A DNA stretch of 64,000 nt, taken from NCBI GenBank assembly GCA_047495785.1, contig JBLDXI010000066.1:62001-126000 (forward strand). Direction: 5' to 3'. The notes under the pieces were generated by a model. The model was given only the letters and a program-made list of their open reading frames with translations, searched no databases and was not told the origin of the DNA. This DNA comes from Lepidodermella squamata. Its lineage: Eukaryota > Gastrotricha. Each line of letters begins with the position of its first letter. Position 1 is the stretch's first letter. Positions 43,801 through 53,990 of the stretch are shown here, in pieces. Both the position numbers and the translations under genes were made by a program.

Positions 43801-45547
43801 GTTCACGGTTAAGGTTTAGGGTTAGGGTAGTTCGAGTTTCGGGTTTCTACAAAGTTCGATTTTTGGGCCCTTGCGCTTCCCCAATAACCATTTTCATGCG
43901 GAAAAAATTGACTACGCTTTCGGAACCCCGTTTTTCCTTCACATAAACCGAAATCTAGTCATCTGGCATTTCCCTAATGTTTTCAGCTCGAATTTAATGA
44001 AAATAAATATGTATGAAAGTTAATTTTGTCATACATAAATATGTATGAAAGGTAAAAATTTCATACATATTTATGTATGAAAGTTGGCACCCTTTTTAAT
44101 TTGCAACTTTTTGTAGGAAATTCAACAAATTTTTGAAATTACATAAATCTATCGGGCGAATCTTACATCGGCGATTTTAAATTGAAGAATTTGCCGAAGA
44201 AACCCCGGAAAACCCCGAGCAAAGCGATAACTAACCTGACGATGATAGCTGTTGCTTGTAATATATCGCTTGCGAGTGTATAGAGCAGTTAGTCGAGTCA
44301 TTGTTTGAGGTAATGGCTATAAACATCCATGTTCCAGCGTGTTCAACAACAATACTATGTCTATCTCCGAATTTTGGTTGGAAATCCGTCATCGACTTTC
44401 CGTTCGATATTGGACGGAAAGAGAATTCAACAGAATCTTCTGATTTTTTCACGCAAAAAACTGTGAGGAACCCGATGAATGTAACGATTCCTCTTTTAGA
44501 AGGACATGTCGATTTCATGTAGAACGAAAAGGTGAAGCCCGAACGCGGCCTTGGAAGGTTGTCGTAGGCAACCAGCCCGCCGGAGCTATAACTCCAGTAT
44601 GTATAATTGCTCGAAATGCTACCCTGTCCGTAAGGCCCTTCAAATTTTGTCCGCTTCACGTTATAAGAGCTTGGCTGACGAGGTAAGATGGGGTTACCGG
44701 CCCCGTTCCAGCCTACTAGCTTGAAGTCGTAAGACAGCGGCCAAAATCCAATGAGATTCTCTCGCCGAGGAATGATTGTCAAATCCATTCGATCGATTTC
44801 GCCCATTTTTGCTTTCGCGGCATTGAGACACGGTTTGAGGAACAATGATTTCACCTCGCCTGCAGTTAAGGCGGTCTTGTATAACGTGACACATGAAACT
44901 GTGTACTCCACTACGTCATCAACAGACCTGTGCAACCATTCATCTTGTTTCCCGATTATAAATTCTTTCCGGGTGTCTTTGACGTAGAGTTTTGCCTCAA
45001 CAGTGTAATTTTGAATATGTAACGTCTGATCATATGTTTTCATTCGGTGGAATACAGCCTTGTTAGACGTCTTGTGATACGTTAAAGCCACCATAGTTAT
45101 ATCATCTTTCCTAAGACTCGATTCAGCATCATCATCATTCTCAGGATGGTACCAACTGTTGGCCCCTGTTCTCAAGAAAATACCAGATTTCATCATTTCA
45201 AATATGCCCTCAAACTCGACCGAGCCGAATTTGTAGCCAGTGTGTACCGAAACCGTGAAAGAACTCGGAATTTCGGGTACCAAATAACTCGCGATTCTGG
45301 TACCAGTAATCAGCTCGTAGTATCCCGTATTTACGACGTTGTTCCGGCGAAATATAGCTGTGCTGTTTGTCGGCAGCGGATGAAGCTCTTCGTTTGTTCC
45401 TGTGTATCCAGTAAGACCCGAATATGCGTCCATCGGCCAGAATGCGATGAGTTTGTCCAAGCGTGGCAACTCAATCTTCGAAACATCCAAGCAGGTAGCC
45501 GCCGATACAACTAAACAGTTTAACAGGAGAATACGCCCGCACTGCAT
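40892..45547 (-). CDS. Cys-loop ligand-gated ion channel fused to two LamG/ConA-like domains
   Basis: Exon 1 is 45547–44236 and exon 2 is 42354–40892. CAG|GTTAGT joins CACAG|GT in phase 1, giving 924 residues with no slack. After a signal peptide (1–19) come two concanavalin/LamG-like domains (about 33–240 and 264–512), each opening LI(A/G)FWP. The second straddles the splice: its end (YACFYFYN…DEVFNLSNAC) mirrors the end of the first (YTVSCVTLYK…GEVKSLFLKPC), which supports the join. A full pentameric channel follows: ligand domain from ~574, Cys-loop CELSLQLFPFDVQMC (693–707), spans near 775–796, 803–823, 837–862 and 883–906, and a short M3–M4 loop of ~20 residues. Span 2 reads PDRAAFSVTVLLTMAVMQS, so ion selectivity is unclear. 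It is a plasma-membrane receptor; ligand unknown. Confidence 0.82.
42771..43043. repeat. foldback MITE family GGCGGTTTTTATA, copy 3 (near-perfect hairpin)
   Basis: About 100 bp at each end are almost exact inverted copies: AAAGGTTAACTTTCGAATTT…GGCGGTTTTTATAT and ATGGGGTTCTCGCTCGAAAA are mirrored on the right, with a CGCGCGCAC-rich loop. The near-perfect arms suggest recent movement. Same family as 16070 and 21012. Confidence 0.8.
43601..44091. mobile_element. inverted-repeat element carrying interstitial telomere-like repeats
   Basis: The ~90-bp arms are built from three iterations of TTTCATACATATTTATGTATG; the right arm mirrors the left. Between them lies degenerate TTAGGG DNA (43733–43830). 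The flanks read TTTAATT on each side, a possible 7-bp duplication. Outside are the two halves of a GTGTCCCA/TTTTGTAGGAAATT repeat that is uninterrupted at 53285, so this is a nested insertion. Confidence 0.6.
43733..43830 (+). repeat. interstitial telomere-like (TTAGGG)n tract, degenerate
   Basis: About ten TTAGGG or near-TTAGGG units (GGGTTAGGGTTAGG, GGTTTAGGG) in the plus orientation, in the core of the element above. Lying between intact repeat arms and within an intron, it is not a chromosome end. Confidence 0.8.
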
Positions 45548-46529
45548 TGCTATATCAACGTGAATATTTGTCAGCGAAATTCTGATTTATAAAAATTAAA
45601 TAAAAATAAAAATTACAGATGACAGCGTAGACAGTAGGTATCTATGTAAATGTAAAAAATTTATATCTCCGACCATCTGGGAATTTGATTTCCTGTATCG
45701 ACGAACCCGACAGTTATCTTGCACAAGGTATTAATCAATCAACTCCAATGAAAAGGAGGAGTAACAATACTTGTGAGGTGGAATTATTTGCACGCAAAAT
45801 CGATGGTTAAAAATCCAGTTGCTGTTAAAGCATGTGTACCTGTAGCTTGTAGCTAGTCAGTGCGACACGCCCCGGAAAAGCTTAAAATTCGAAACTTATT
45901 TTCTCAATGAAATCACTCCAATCTGTCATGCGGCAGTGTATTTTAGGGGCGAGCTTTTTACCTTGACAAAGCGTAGTGATCGTTCCAAATGTACGTTCTG
46001 ATATTATATCGTTAGCGACGTTGAATAACTCGGATTTAGGCTTGTTTACAGCTGGTTAAAGGGCGCGGGTGAAAAGTAAAAAGCGGCGTTTTTAACGTGT
46101 ATCAATAGGCAAAATAAAATACTTTTTAATTGTCACCTATCACCTTAAAATGGAAGTAAACAAGCCTAAATCCGAGTTATTCAACGTCGCTAACGATATA
46201 TCACCACTGTATTGCCTTTTTATCCATCGACCCTTTGAAATAATAACAAATACTTCCAGGAAATTATACAAATCAGAATTTGATTTTTTTATCATGGTCA
46301 ATCAAGTCCGGAATGAAGAAGCTAAAATATTTACGACGAATAAATTCAACTAGCAGAAATTTTAGTATTTTGCCGCAAAAAAATACGTGAGAACGATGCG
46401 TAAAAGCTTGTTGGAAGTGGAGAGTGCTCATGCCTTTGGCTTGTGCACGACAAGAAAAAATGTCAAAACGCGTAGTTAGAAGCATGTAGTATTTAACTCA
46501 GGTGTGAATCCCTGGATGAAAAAAATCCG
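45548..46529. other. intergenic between the channel gene and protease 2
   Basis: No gene. Contains the foldback element at 46006–46199. The open frame at 46150–46353 overlaps that element's right arm and is not supported. Confidence 0.5.
46006..46199. repeat. foldback element, CGTTGAATAACTCGG family, copy 3 (best preserved)
   Basis: ATATCGTTAGCGACGTTGAA at the left end is mirrored by TTCAACGTCGCTAACGATAT ending at 46199. The arms continue through TAACTCGGATTTAGGCTTGT. The core has TTGTCACCTATCACCTTAAA, shared with copies at 3200 and 55513. Confidence 0.75.
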
Positions 46530-46531
46530 CC

Positions 46532-46538
46532 TATAAAT
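46532..46538 (+). promoter_or_regulatory. TATA box of protease 2
   Basis: TATAAAT lies 45 bp before the ATG, within the same 20-bp block GCCTATAAATTGCGCTACTG as in protease 1. Confidence 0.65.
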
Positions 46539-46576
46539 TGCGCTACTGACTCGAGCTGGAACATCAGCTTGAAAAA

Positions 46577-47836
46577 ATGTTGGCTAAATTCTTTGTTGCT
46601 CTGTTGATTCTCGCGGCGGTCGCTTTTGCTGACCCTATTCCAGATGAAGATGAGTTCGGCGACGAAAATGAATCACCAGAATGGAAGAACTGGAAAAAGA
46701 CCTTTGCTAGTCGGCCAGACGACAAGTTCAAGAGCAAGGCCGATGACGACGAGCACGAAAAGCGGTTCGAGGAGCGGAAGAAGAAAATCGCCGAGTGGGA
46801 CAAGGCTGCAGAGGAAGGTGATGACGACGCTGATTACGATCAGAACGAATTCTCGGACTGGAGTGAAGAAGAGCGGCAACAATTACGTGGTCTACGTCCG
46901 ATTGGCCAGGCACCGGCTGCGCCCAGTAATAATAACGAAGAAGGGACCACTACTACTACTACTGATAGCGGCTCCCGTAAACGGCGTCAGGCCGAGGCTG
47001 GGCGCGAAGGCGCTGTCGTAGCTCGAGTTGGCGACTACGAAGCGAAAAATCCTCTGGCGGATACCGAGGACATTCCAGGCGCCATTGTCGATTGGCGGCG
47101 AAAGGGAAAACTCCCAGCGCCGAAACATCAGCACCAGTGCGGCAGTTGCTACGCCTTCGCTGCTAATGCCGCTTTCGAGGCCCGAGTCGCGATTAAGACG
47201 AACACGAACCCCAGCCCTTTTTCTGAGCAGGAATTTGTCGACTGCGGTGGTAAAAAAGGCGCGAAACCTAATGCAGCGTGTGACGGAGGTCATATGCAAG
47301 ATATGACGAAGTATTACCTCGCAAAGGCTGGCTACATCTCAGCCGTGGATTATCCCTACGACACTAAGCAAACGGAAAATTCCCCTCAGAAGGCCTGTGC
47401 AGCTCAGGAGACTCAACGCAAATATATCCCAAAGCTCAAAGGCTACGCTCAAGCCACTGGGGTAGCTGCTATTGAAGCTGCTGTTGCTAAAGGGCCAGTC
47501 TTCGCCGGATTTAACGCTATGGACTCGTTCGATAGCTACAATAAGGGCGTTCTTGACGACCCCAAGTGTCCGACTAATGGCAACCACGCAGTTACAATTG
47601 TTGGGTACGGAACTGAGCCTAAAACTAACAAAGACTTGTAAGTTTTCAAAGCTGTGATTTCCGTCCTGGTTTCTCATTTTTTTATTTTCAGTTGGATTGC
47701 GAGAAACAGCTACGGCAAGGCATGGGGCTGGGGAGGATATTTCCTGATACGGAAAGGCATAAATCGATGTGGAATTGAGGACACCATTTTCTACCCTGTG
47801 TTTGACGATGAACCCGATGAGGTTTTCAGCATGTAA
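46577..47836 (+). CDS. papain-family cysteine protease 2 with acidic propeptide
   Basis: Exons 46577–47637 and 47692–47836 give 401 residues. It is very close to protease 1: same signal peptide style, acidic propeptide (DEDEFGDENES, EGDDDADYDQ), basic RKRR before the mature part, QHQCGSCYAF active site, NHAVTIVGYG His and RNSYG Asn, and the same intron phase. The linker before the basic site holds a run of six Thr encoded by ACT/ACC triplets (46947–46964) that protease 1 lacks, so it varies by triplet expansion. Promoter sequence is shared with protease 1. Confidence 0.88.
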
Positions 47837-48473
47837 TCGAAGCATAAATAAAACTCAACAAGCATTTTCGATGCCAGATTTTGTGTTGCGCAATTCTGAT
47901 TAAGGTCTTGACAAATGACTGCGAGAAATCGAAATTAAAAAGGCCTCAAGCAACAAAGATCCTGTTAACATCGTTTTACCTCTTTTCACCAGATTTCAAA
48001 AATAAAGATCAGTAATTTTAACAGGTTTTGAGCTACCGGAAAGGCGTTTCTGTAACTGCATTCGTTATTCCACAAGCTATTTAATTTTTGTCCAGATTAT
48101 CGGTCGAAAATTGCCCGTAATTTCAGCGTTTCTTATGTTTCCGGCGTATTTTTCTCCAATTTGCCGTTGACCGTCATTTATACCTTCCAGCACAAACCTA
48201 CGCGCGTATAACAATGAAACAAGAACTATGTTGCCGTAAGGGTAATAATGGTTGTAAATAGTGATGTAATGAAGGCTTGCCATCATGCCGCTTGTTGCCT
48301 CAAAAAATTGCCACGCTTCTCACGATTACAGCATTCTACTATGTTTGAAAGTATTTTTTGTCAAATTCTTGGCAGTTTGAAATGGCCACCCACTTGACAC
48401 GGGATCGGAAAAAATGCCAATTTGCATTGTTTCTCTCGCCCTGGTGCGAATGGCCTGGACACGTTACCTGCCC
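47837..48473. other. intergenic, no gene seen
   Basis: An AATAAA follows the protease 2 stop (about 47845). No other structure noted up to the protease 3 promoter. Confidence 0.45.
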
Positions 48474-48480
48474 TATATAA
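48474..48480 (+). promoter_or_regulatory. TATA box of protease 3
   Basis: TATATAA lies 47 bp before the ATG. The surrounding 20-bp block of proteases 1 and 2 is not conserved here. Confidence 0.5.
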
Positions 48481-48520
48481 CCAGCAGCCGGGCTGAAGCC
48501 AGAGCATCCATTGCCTCAAC

Positions 48521-50030
48521 ATGCAGCTCAAGTTGGCTTTTCTACTCCTTGGCGCCGTCCTTCTCGGCGTAGCCCTTGCAGACCCGATACCGGCGGATGA
48601 TGACGAGTTCGGTGACGAGAACGAATCACCGCAGTGGAAGAATTGGAAGAAGAAGTTTGCCAGCAAACCTGGCGACAAGTTCAAAAGCAAAGCGGATGAC
48701 GACGAGCACGAACGACGCTTCCAGGAGATGATGAAGCTCATCGAGCAGTGGGATAAAGAAGCGGCCGATGGTGAGGATGACGCGGATTACGAGCCGAACG
48801 AATTCTCCGACTGGAGCGATGATGAGCGGGCGGAACTTCGAGGATTCAAGCCGAAAGGCAGCCAGACTGCCGGGAACAAAACTTCGACAAGAGGCCGCCG
48901 CCAGGCTGAGGAAGAACGCGGCCCGGTTGTAGCGCCAACCGGCGACTACGAATCTGCAAATCCGCTGGCTGATACCGAGGACATACCCGGGGCGATTGTT
49001 GACTGGCGTAGACAGGGTAAAGTGGCTCCGGTGAAGCATCAACACCAATGCGGCAGTTGCTTCGTCTTCGCTTCGAACGCTGCTATCGAAAGCCGGATAG
49101 CTATCAAGAGCGCCTCGGCCGCTCCGTCCTTCTCCGAGCAGGAATACATTGACTGCTATCCGAAATCTGGCGAGAAGCCGAACCCTGGTTGCGATGGCGG
49201 CTATTTCGAAGAGATCGTCGACTACTACAAGGCCAAGGGTGGCTACATCTCAGACAGCGATTTGCCCTATGCAACAGAGCAGACGGAGAACAATGCTAAG
49301 CGGCAGTGTTCGGTTCAGGCCAGCCAACGCAAGCCTATTCCGAAGCTGAAGGGCTATGCAAAGGCGAATAATGTAGCAGAGATGGAAAAAGCTCTCGAAA
49401 AGGGCCCGATCTACATCGGATTCCAGGCTATTAAAGCGTTCGACTCTTACAACAAGGGCATTCACGACCCGCCAAACTGCCCGCTGACCGGTAAAGATGG
49501 CCATGCTGTTACTGCTGTTGGCTATGGCAAAGACCCGACAAGTGGGAAAGAATTGTAAGTTATATTTGCTTTTTTTTTCCTTTGAATTTAAAATTCATGA
49601 AATGCAAATTTTTTTAACAAAATTTTGAATTTTCATACCTATTTAAAATTTAAAGTTTTCTAAATTTTCAAAATGTTAGAGGTATTTTTTATTTTTTTCA
49701 CTTTTTGTTCAAAATATTTTATTAATTAATTTAATTATCTTCTATTTAAAAAAGTCAATTATTGAATTTTATTTTTTGCTCAGCTGGATCCTGCGCAACA
49801 GTTATGGCAAAGGATGGGGCTGGGGCGGTTATTTTCTCATGCGAAAGGGTGTTAACCGTTGCGGCGTCGAGGATCAGGCTTACTACCCTGTTTTTGATGA
49901 TGAACCCGAGCCTGTAATGGGCGGTGATCAGGGTGATCAGGGCCAGGGCGGTCAGGAAATGGTCATCGAACGAGTCCCGGTCCCTGCCGACGGCGGCGAT
50001 CAACAGCAAGAAGCGGGTCCTGGCCAGTAA
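48521..50030 (+). CDS. papain-family cysteine protease 3 with acidic propeptide
   Basis: Exons 48521–49554 and 49784–50030 give 426 residues. A signal peptide (MQLKLAFLLLGAVLLGVALA) precedes the acidic propeptide (DDDEFGDENES, DGEDDADYEP) and a basic RGRR site. The catalytic domain has QHQCGSCFVF, DGHAVTAVGYG and LRNSYG. The equivalent of GCNGG is GCDGG. It differs from 1 and 2 by a longer, Gly/Gln-rich C-terminal tail (~30 residues more), a 229-bp intron and a higher-GC coding sequence, so it is the older duplicate. Confidence 0.87.
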
Positions 50031-51348
50031 TGGAACAATCACTCTCAATAGAACAGCTATATAGCTAATTTCGTTCTTATACACTTGAGCATTAAAATAA
50101 TAAATGTGAGAGATAAGGATAATTTATCGGCCATTTATAGAGTTGTTTACTCGAGTTGCACCTGAAATCACTATTGGAGACTGTGATATACAAGCGAGTA
50201 TTCACTCCGCATACATACATATACTCAATTCAATACATGGCACTTTTTATTGACGGGTGAAAAGCCGCTCGCTTTGTGCAATATCCGCAGCATTTTTCTC
50301 GTAAATAATACAGCATACAGCAAAAATTTTTAGATACATTCAATCGATTCGAATGCTGCATGCCCTGTATCATGGCAGGCGAAAATAATTTTTCTGATGC
50401 AGACTAAATTTAATAGCATCCTATTCGCCTCTTATAGCTCATTCCTAACATTGGATCCTATAGGAAACCAGGTTTTCAACAAAATTATGGCGCCAAACGT
50501 CAAAAAGCCCAAATAGTTCATTTTAGTGAATCACCACCATGATAGTATAGGGCGATGAAGGAAATTATTTCAATGTTTTCAGAGAAAAAACGAATTATTT
50601 CTTACAAAAACCTCGACGATGAGACGAATTTTTGTATTTTGCTGAAAATTTAAAAATCTGTCCTGAATTTTTATCTAAATTAGACTCTATTATTCAAAGT
50701 GCGACTTTAAGACACATGAATATGCAAATGAGCGTCTAAAATTACGCGCTAAATTTTCCATTGTTTGGATATATAAAATTTTGTTAAAAATCAAAAATCA
50801 GGCGAAACTAGAAAAATTCTCAAAATATTTTTTTTAAATTTCAGAATTTTTGAAACAAAATCTGACACTGACATAAAAAAGCGTTGCCAATGAAGCGCTA
50901 ATTTTCCGCATGAATGAATAACGTCGCTGTGTGTATAACCGGTTGCGCATATAATATTATCATTGTTATTACATATTATTATTATTGTTATTTGACCAAC
51001 TGCCACATTTCATTATTATTATGGTCATGTAGTTGTAGTAATAATAGTAGTGCCGTGGTGAAAAATAACACAACGGCCGTTCCTAACGCTTTATTTATTC
51101 GCTGTTTACGCATATAGGCAGCGGATTCCTCTTCAGACGCCACTACGACACAGTCAGTAGCTATATAGTATGTACACAGGCAGAGGCATATAGGCTAGAA
51201 TACCAGTACTAACTCAGCATATTAGATTCACACAGGATTCGCCCCTATATACTTCCTGTTATTAAATAACTACAGCAGCAATAGCTTCTATACAAGCGAT
51301 TTTCCTCGTTAATTTTTTTAGGAAATTCTGCCTTAAAAAAATAAAAAA
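50031..51348. other. intergenic; left boundary of the duplicated segment at 50895
   Basis: No gene seen. From 50895 onward the sequence recurs at 60650. The block 50940–51120 is rich in TTATTATTATTG. Confidence 0.5.
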
Positions 51349-53049
51349 ATGGCTCCACTCACCCTGAAAACCTTCACGTTAAACTGCTGGTAATTTTTAT
51401 TAATTTTTTCTAATTTTTCCAATCTAATTTTTGTATTTAAAAGGATGCTGCCTGTTTTATCTAAGGATAAGGACATTCGGGCGCCGGCTATAGGTCGGCA
51501 TTTAGCCGAGTCCGAATACGACATAGTCTTCCTGCAAGAAGTCTGGTCCCATAAATGGTTCGAAATTATCGAAAAAGAGTGCATCTCGCGGTACCCATTC
51601 AGCCGCTGCTTTTTCAGGTTTCTAATTTGTTTGAAAAAAAATTGAATAATTATTCCTTAATTTATAGTGGCCGAGTTGGAACGTCTGGATTATGTATCCT
51701 GAGTCGATATCCGATTGTTGACAGTTTTTTCCATCCTTACATGATAAATGGTGACTGGCATGATTTCGCTCATGGGGATTACCATGCGACAAAAGGTAAA
51801 AACAAACTTTTTCAATTTTTTCAAAATTTTTCAATTGAAAATTTAGGCGTTGGTTATGCTCGAGTTATGGCCGGCGATTTTCCTGTCCATTGCTTTGTTA
51901 CACATGTAATTTTGTGTGTTTTTTCTGTAATTTTTAACCGATTTTTTATTATTTTTTCATAGATGCATGCTGAGTATGATCCGAAAAATGATCCGCATTA
52001 CGTTCACCGGCTAGCTCAGGCTTATGAAATTCTTAAATTTGCCGATCTGATGTCAGTGCCGAATGCGAGTGACACGCATGGATCGTTGACCTTGATAGCC
52101 GGTGACCTAAATCTGCAAACCAAAGACTTGGGCATCCAGCTCATTCAATACGGCGGATTTCACGGTAAAATATTTAAAAAAAAATCGAAAAAAATCAAAT
52201 TAAAAAATCGAATATTTTTATATATCGAATATTTAGAAATATTTTTCTAAAATTTCAACTTTTTAAAAATATTTAAAAATTCTTTGAAATACCTAAAAAT
52301 AATGGAAAATATTAAATTAGAAATTGGAAATCTCCTTGGCGAAAAATTATGCAAATTTATAATTTTTATAATTTTTCAGACTCATGGCAAGAAGTTCACA
52401 AGGGTCAATATGTGCCAAGTTGCGATCACCAAGGCAATCTTTACACTCCAAAATCGTATCAAACGTTGTTCCCAGGTGGAAAGCGGATCGACTACATATT
52501 TTACCGACCTCGTAAATAATTTTTCAAAATTTTAATTTTTATAAGTCAAATTTTTCTAAATTTTCAGAAAACGTTCGATGTGAAGTGATGAACAGTGAAA
52601 TTCACAATCTGAAAGTCGCGACAACTGACATACCGCTGTCCGACCACGAAGCCGTGACGACGTCGTTCAAAATTACGCCAGCATCGGACGGTAATAGTAA
52701 AAAGCAATCAAACCCTACAGCGAAGCATGGACCTCGAATCCGGAAGCTGCAGCATCACGAGGATGATTTGCTGCTGAAAGTGCATGAAATTTTTCAACAA
52801 TCTGCTAAAAAGAGCGAACAATCTGGCAAAAAGTGCCTCAATGTTATTGCAGGTCTTTTAGTATTCGGCGTTTTAACCTTGATACTTGCTCCCTTTCTGT
52901 GCTCTCTCGTTAGCGTTTTGATCTACACTTTGGTGGTTGTTATACTTTCAATTCATTACTTTGTTGCGAAACGTCAGGAATATAGCCATTTTCTGGAAAT
53001 TCAGCATCAAATTGAAGCCGATTTGCGGGCTAGGAAGCATTTCGACTGA
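51349..53049 (+). CDS. neutral sphingomyelinase (SMPD2-like), copy 1
   Basis: Seven exons (51349–51389, 51444–51617, 51668–51795, 51847–51905, 51963–52164, 52380–52511, 52568–53049) give 405 residues. It hydrolyses sphingomyelin to ceramide and phosphocholine at the membrane. The DNase I-like fold signatures are present: TFTLNCW (metal-binding Asn), VFLQEVW (catalytic Glu), LIAGDLNLQ, and LSDHEAV with the catalytic His. Two C-terminal membrane spans (near 344–388) match the SMPD2 layout. Length agrees with the vertebrate enzyme (~420). All introns but one are 50–60 bp; the fifth is 215 bp. A second identical copy starts at 61104. Confidence 0.9.
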
Positions 53050-53990
53050 TAATTCGAAGAGTAAATGAGGATTTTAATAAAATGACTTTGAGTATTTTCG
53101 GCGGTCGAAAAGAGTCTGATTTGAGGTTCATGGCATTGCTAGAATATTGACGCCAATTTCAGCCAGGTTAGTTTCACCGATATTTCGAAGCGATTTCCAA
53201 AGAATAAGGCCAATGTCCCCAGGTGTTTCCAAGTTTTGAATGGAAAAAATATCATTAATCGCAAAACTTTTGTTTATATTATTACAGAGTGTCCCAGAAG
53301 TTGCGCAACTATTATTTTTCGATTTGGCAACATTTTGTAGGAAATTAAGCTAATTTTAAATTAACCTACTGAGAGAAAATTCCATGAAATTTCGAGATTT
53401 TATCGAAGAAATCAAATATTTACCGGAGAAACCCCGGAAAACCGCGATGGTTCGGTAATTTTCGGTATTACCCGGTTAGGCCAAATTAGGGCATTTAATT
53501 GCCTAATTCCGGCCAGGAGTCTAGGTGGCTTCAAAATTAGCCATAAATCAAGGTAAAATCGTCCGGACTTGCGGTAAGAGGCTTCGATAGCCCAAGAACT
53601 CCTCTAAAATTATGTATCTGCCGAATATTTTCTAAAAATTCAGCTGACTGGAAAAGTTGGAAAAATCCAAGAAAAAAGGCCGAATTTAGGGCGGGAGGCT
53701 CAAGGCTGATTTTAAAGTTATCGAAAAATGCATGGCGCATCGTTCGAGAGGAATTACTCAACCGCTCGTGCCTTTTTAAATTTTTTTGTAATTTTCTGTG
53801 TGAAACCAGAATAGCAGCGAGGTTAAAAAAGGACCCCATCCTTCTTTTTCACGCGTAAAATCCAAAAATTCGACGCGTGTAATGCCGCGGGAGATCAAGC
53901 ACATTAAATGACTGAATGACATTCAATCGTCATTCATTTAAATTTATTTTCTCGAATTTCTGATTTTTTTCGAAATTTCGAAACTTCTTG
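53050..53990. other. intergenic between sphingomyelinase and EGF genes
   Basis: No gene. 53285–53500 is a full copy of the GAGTGTCCCAGAAGTTGCGC … CCGGAAAACC repeat family, uninterrupted here (compare 43561–44220). The minus-strand frame at 53537–53839 has no recognised domain. Confidence 0.5.
53285..53500. repeat. interspersed repeat (GTGTCCCA … CCGGAAAACC family), uninterrupted copy
   Basis: Contains GTGTCCCAGAAGTTGCGCAA, TTTTGTAGGAAATTAAGC, ACCGGAGAAACCCCGG and TTTTCGGTATTACCCGG. It serves as the reference for the nested insertion at 43601–44091. Confidence 0.55.

Larger units (their letters stand above)
42355..44235. other. 1.9-kb intron of the LamG–channel gene, filled with foldback elements
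   Basis: Contains the near-perfect hairpin element at 42771–43043, the inverted-repeat element with telomere-like core at 43601–44091, and parts of the GTGTCCCA repeat on either side of the latter (43561–43600 and 44092–44220). Confidence 0.6.

Noticed and set aside
43733-43830. Telomere-like DNA as a sign of a chromosome end or misjoin
   Set aside because: It is enclosed by paired element arms and lies within an intron; normal sequence continues on both sides.
53537-53839. A 100-codon minus-strand frame, repeated at 63292–63594
   Set aside because: Its duplication reflects the segmental copy only; no domain or codon pattern supports it.
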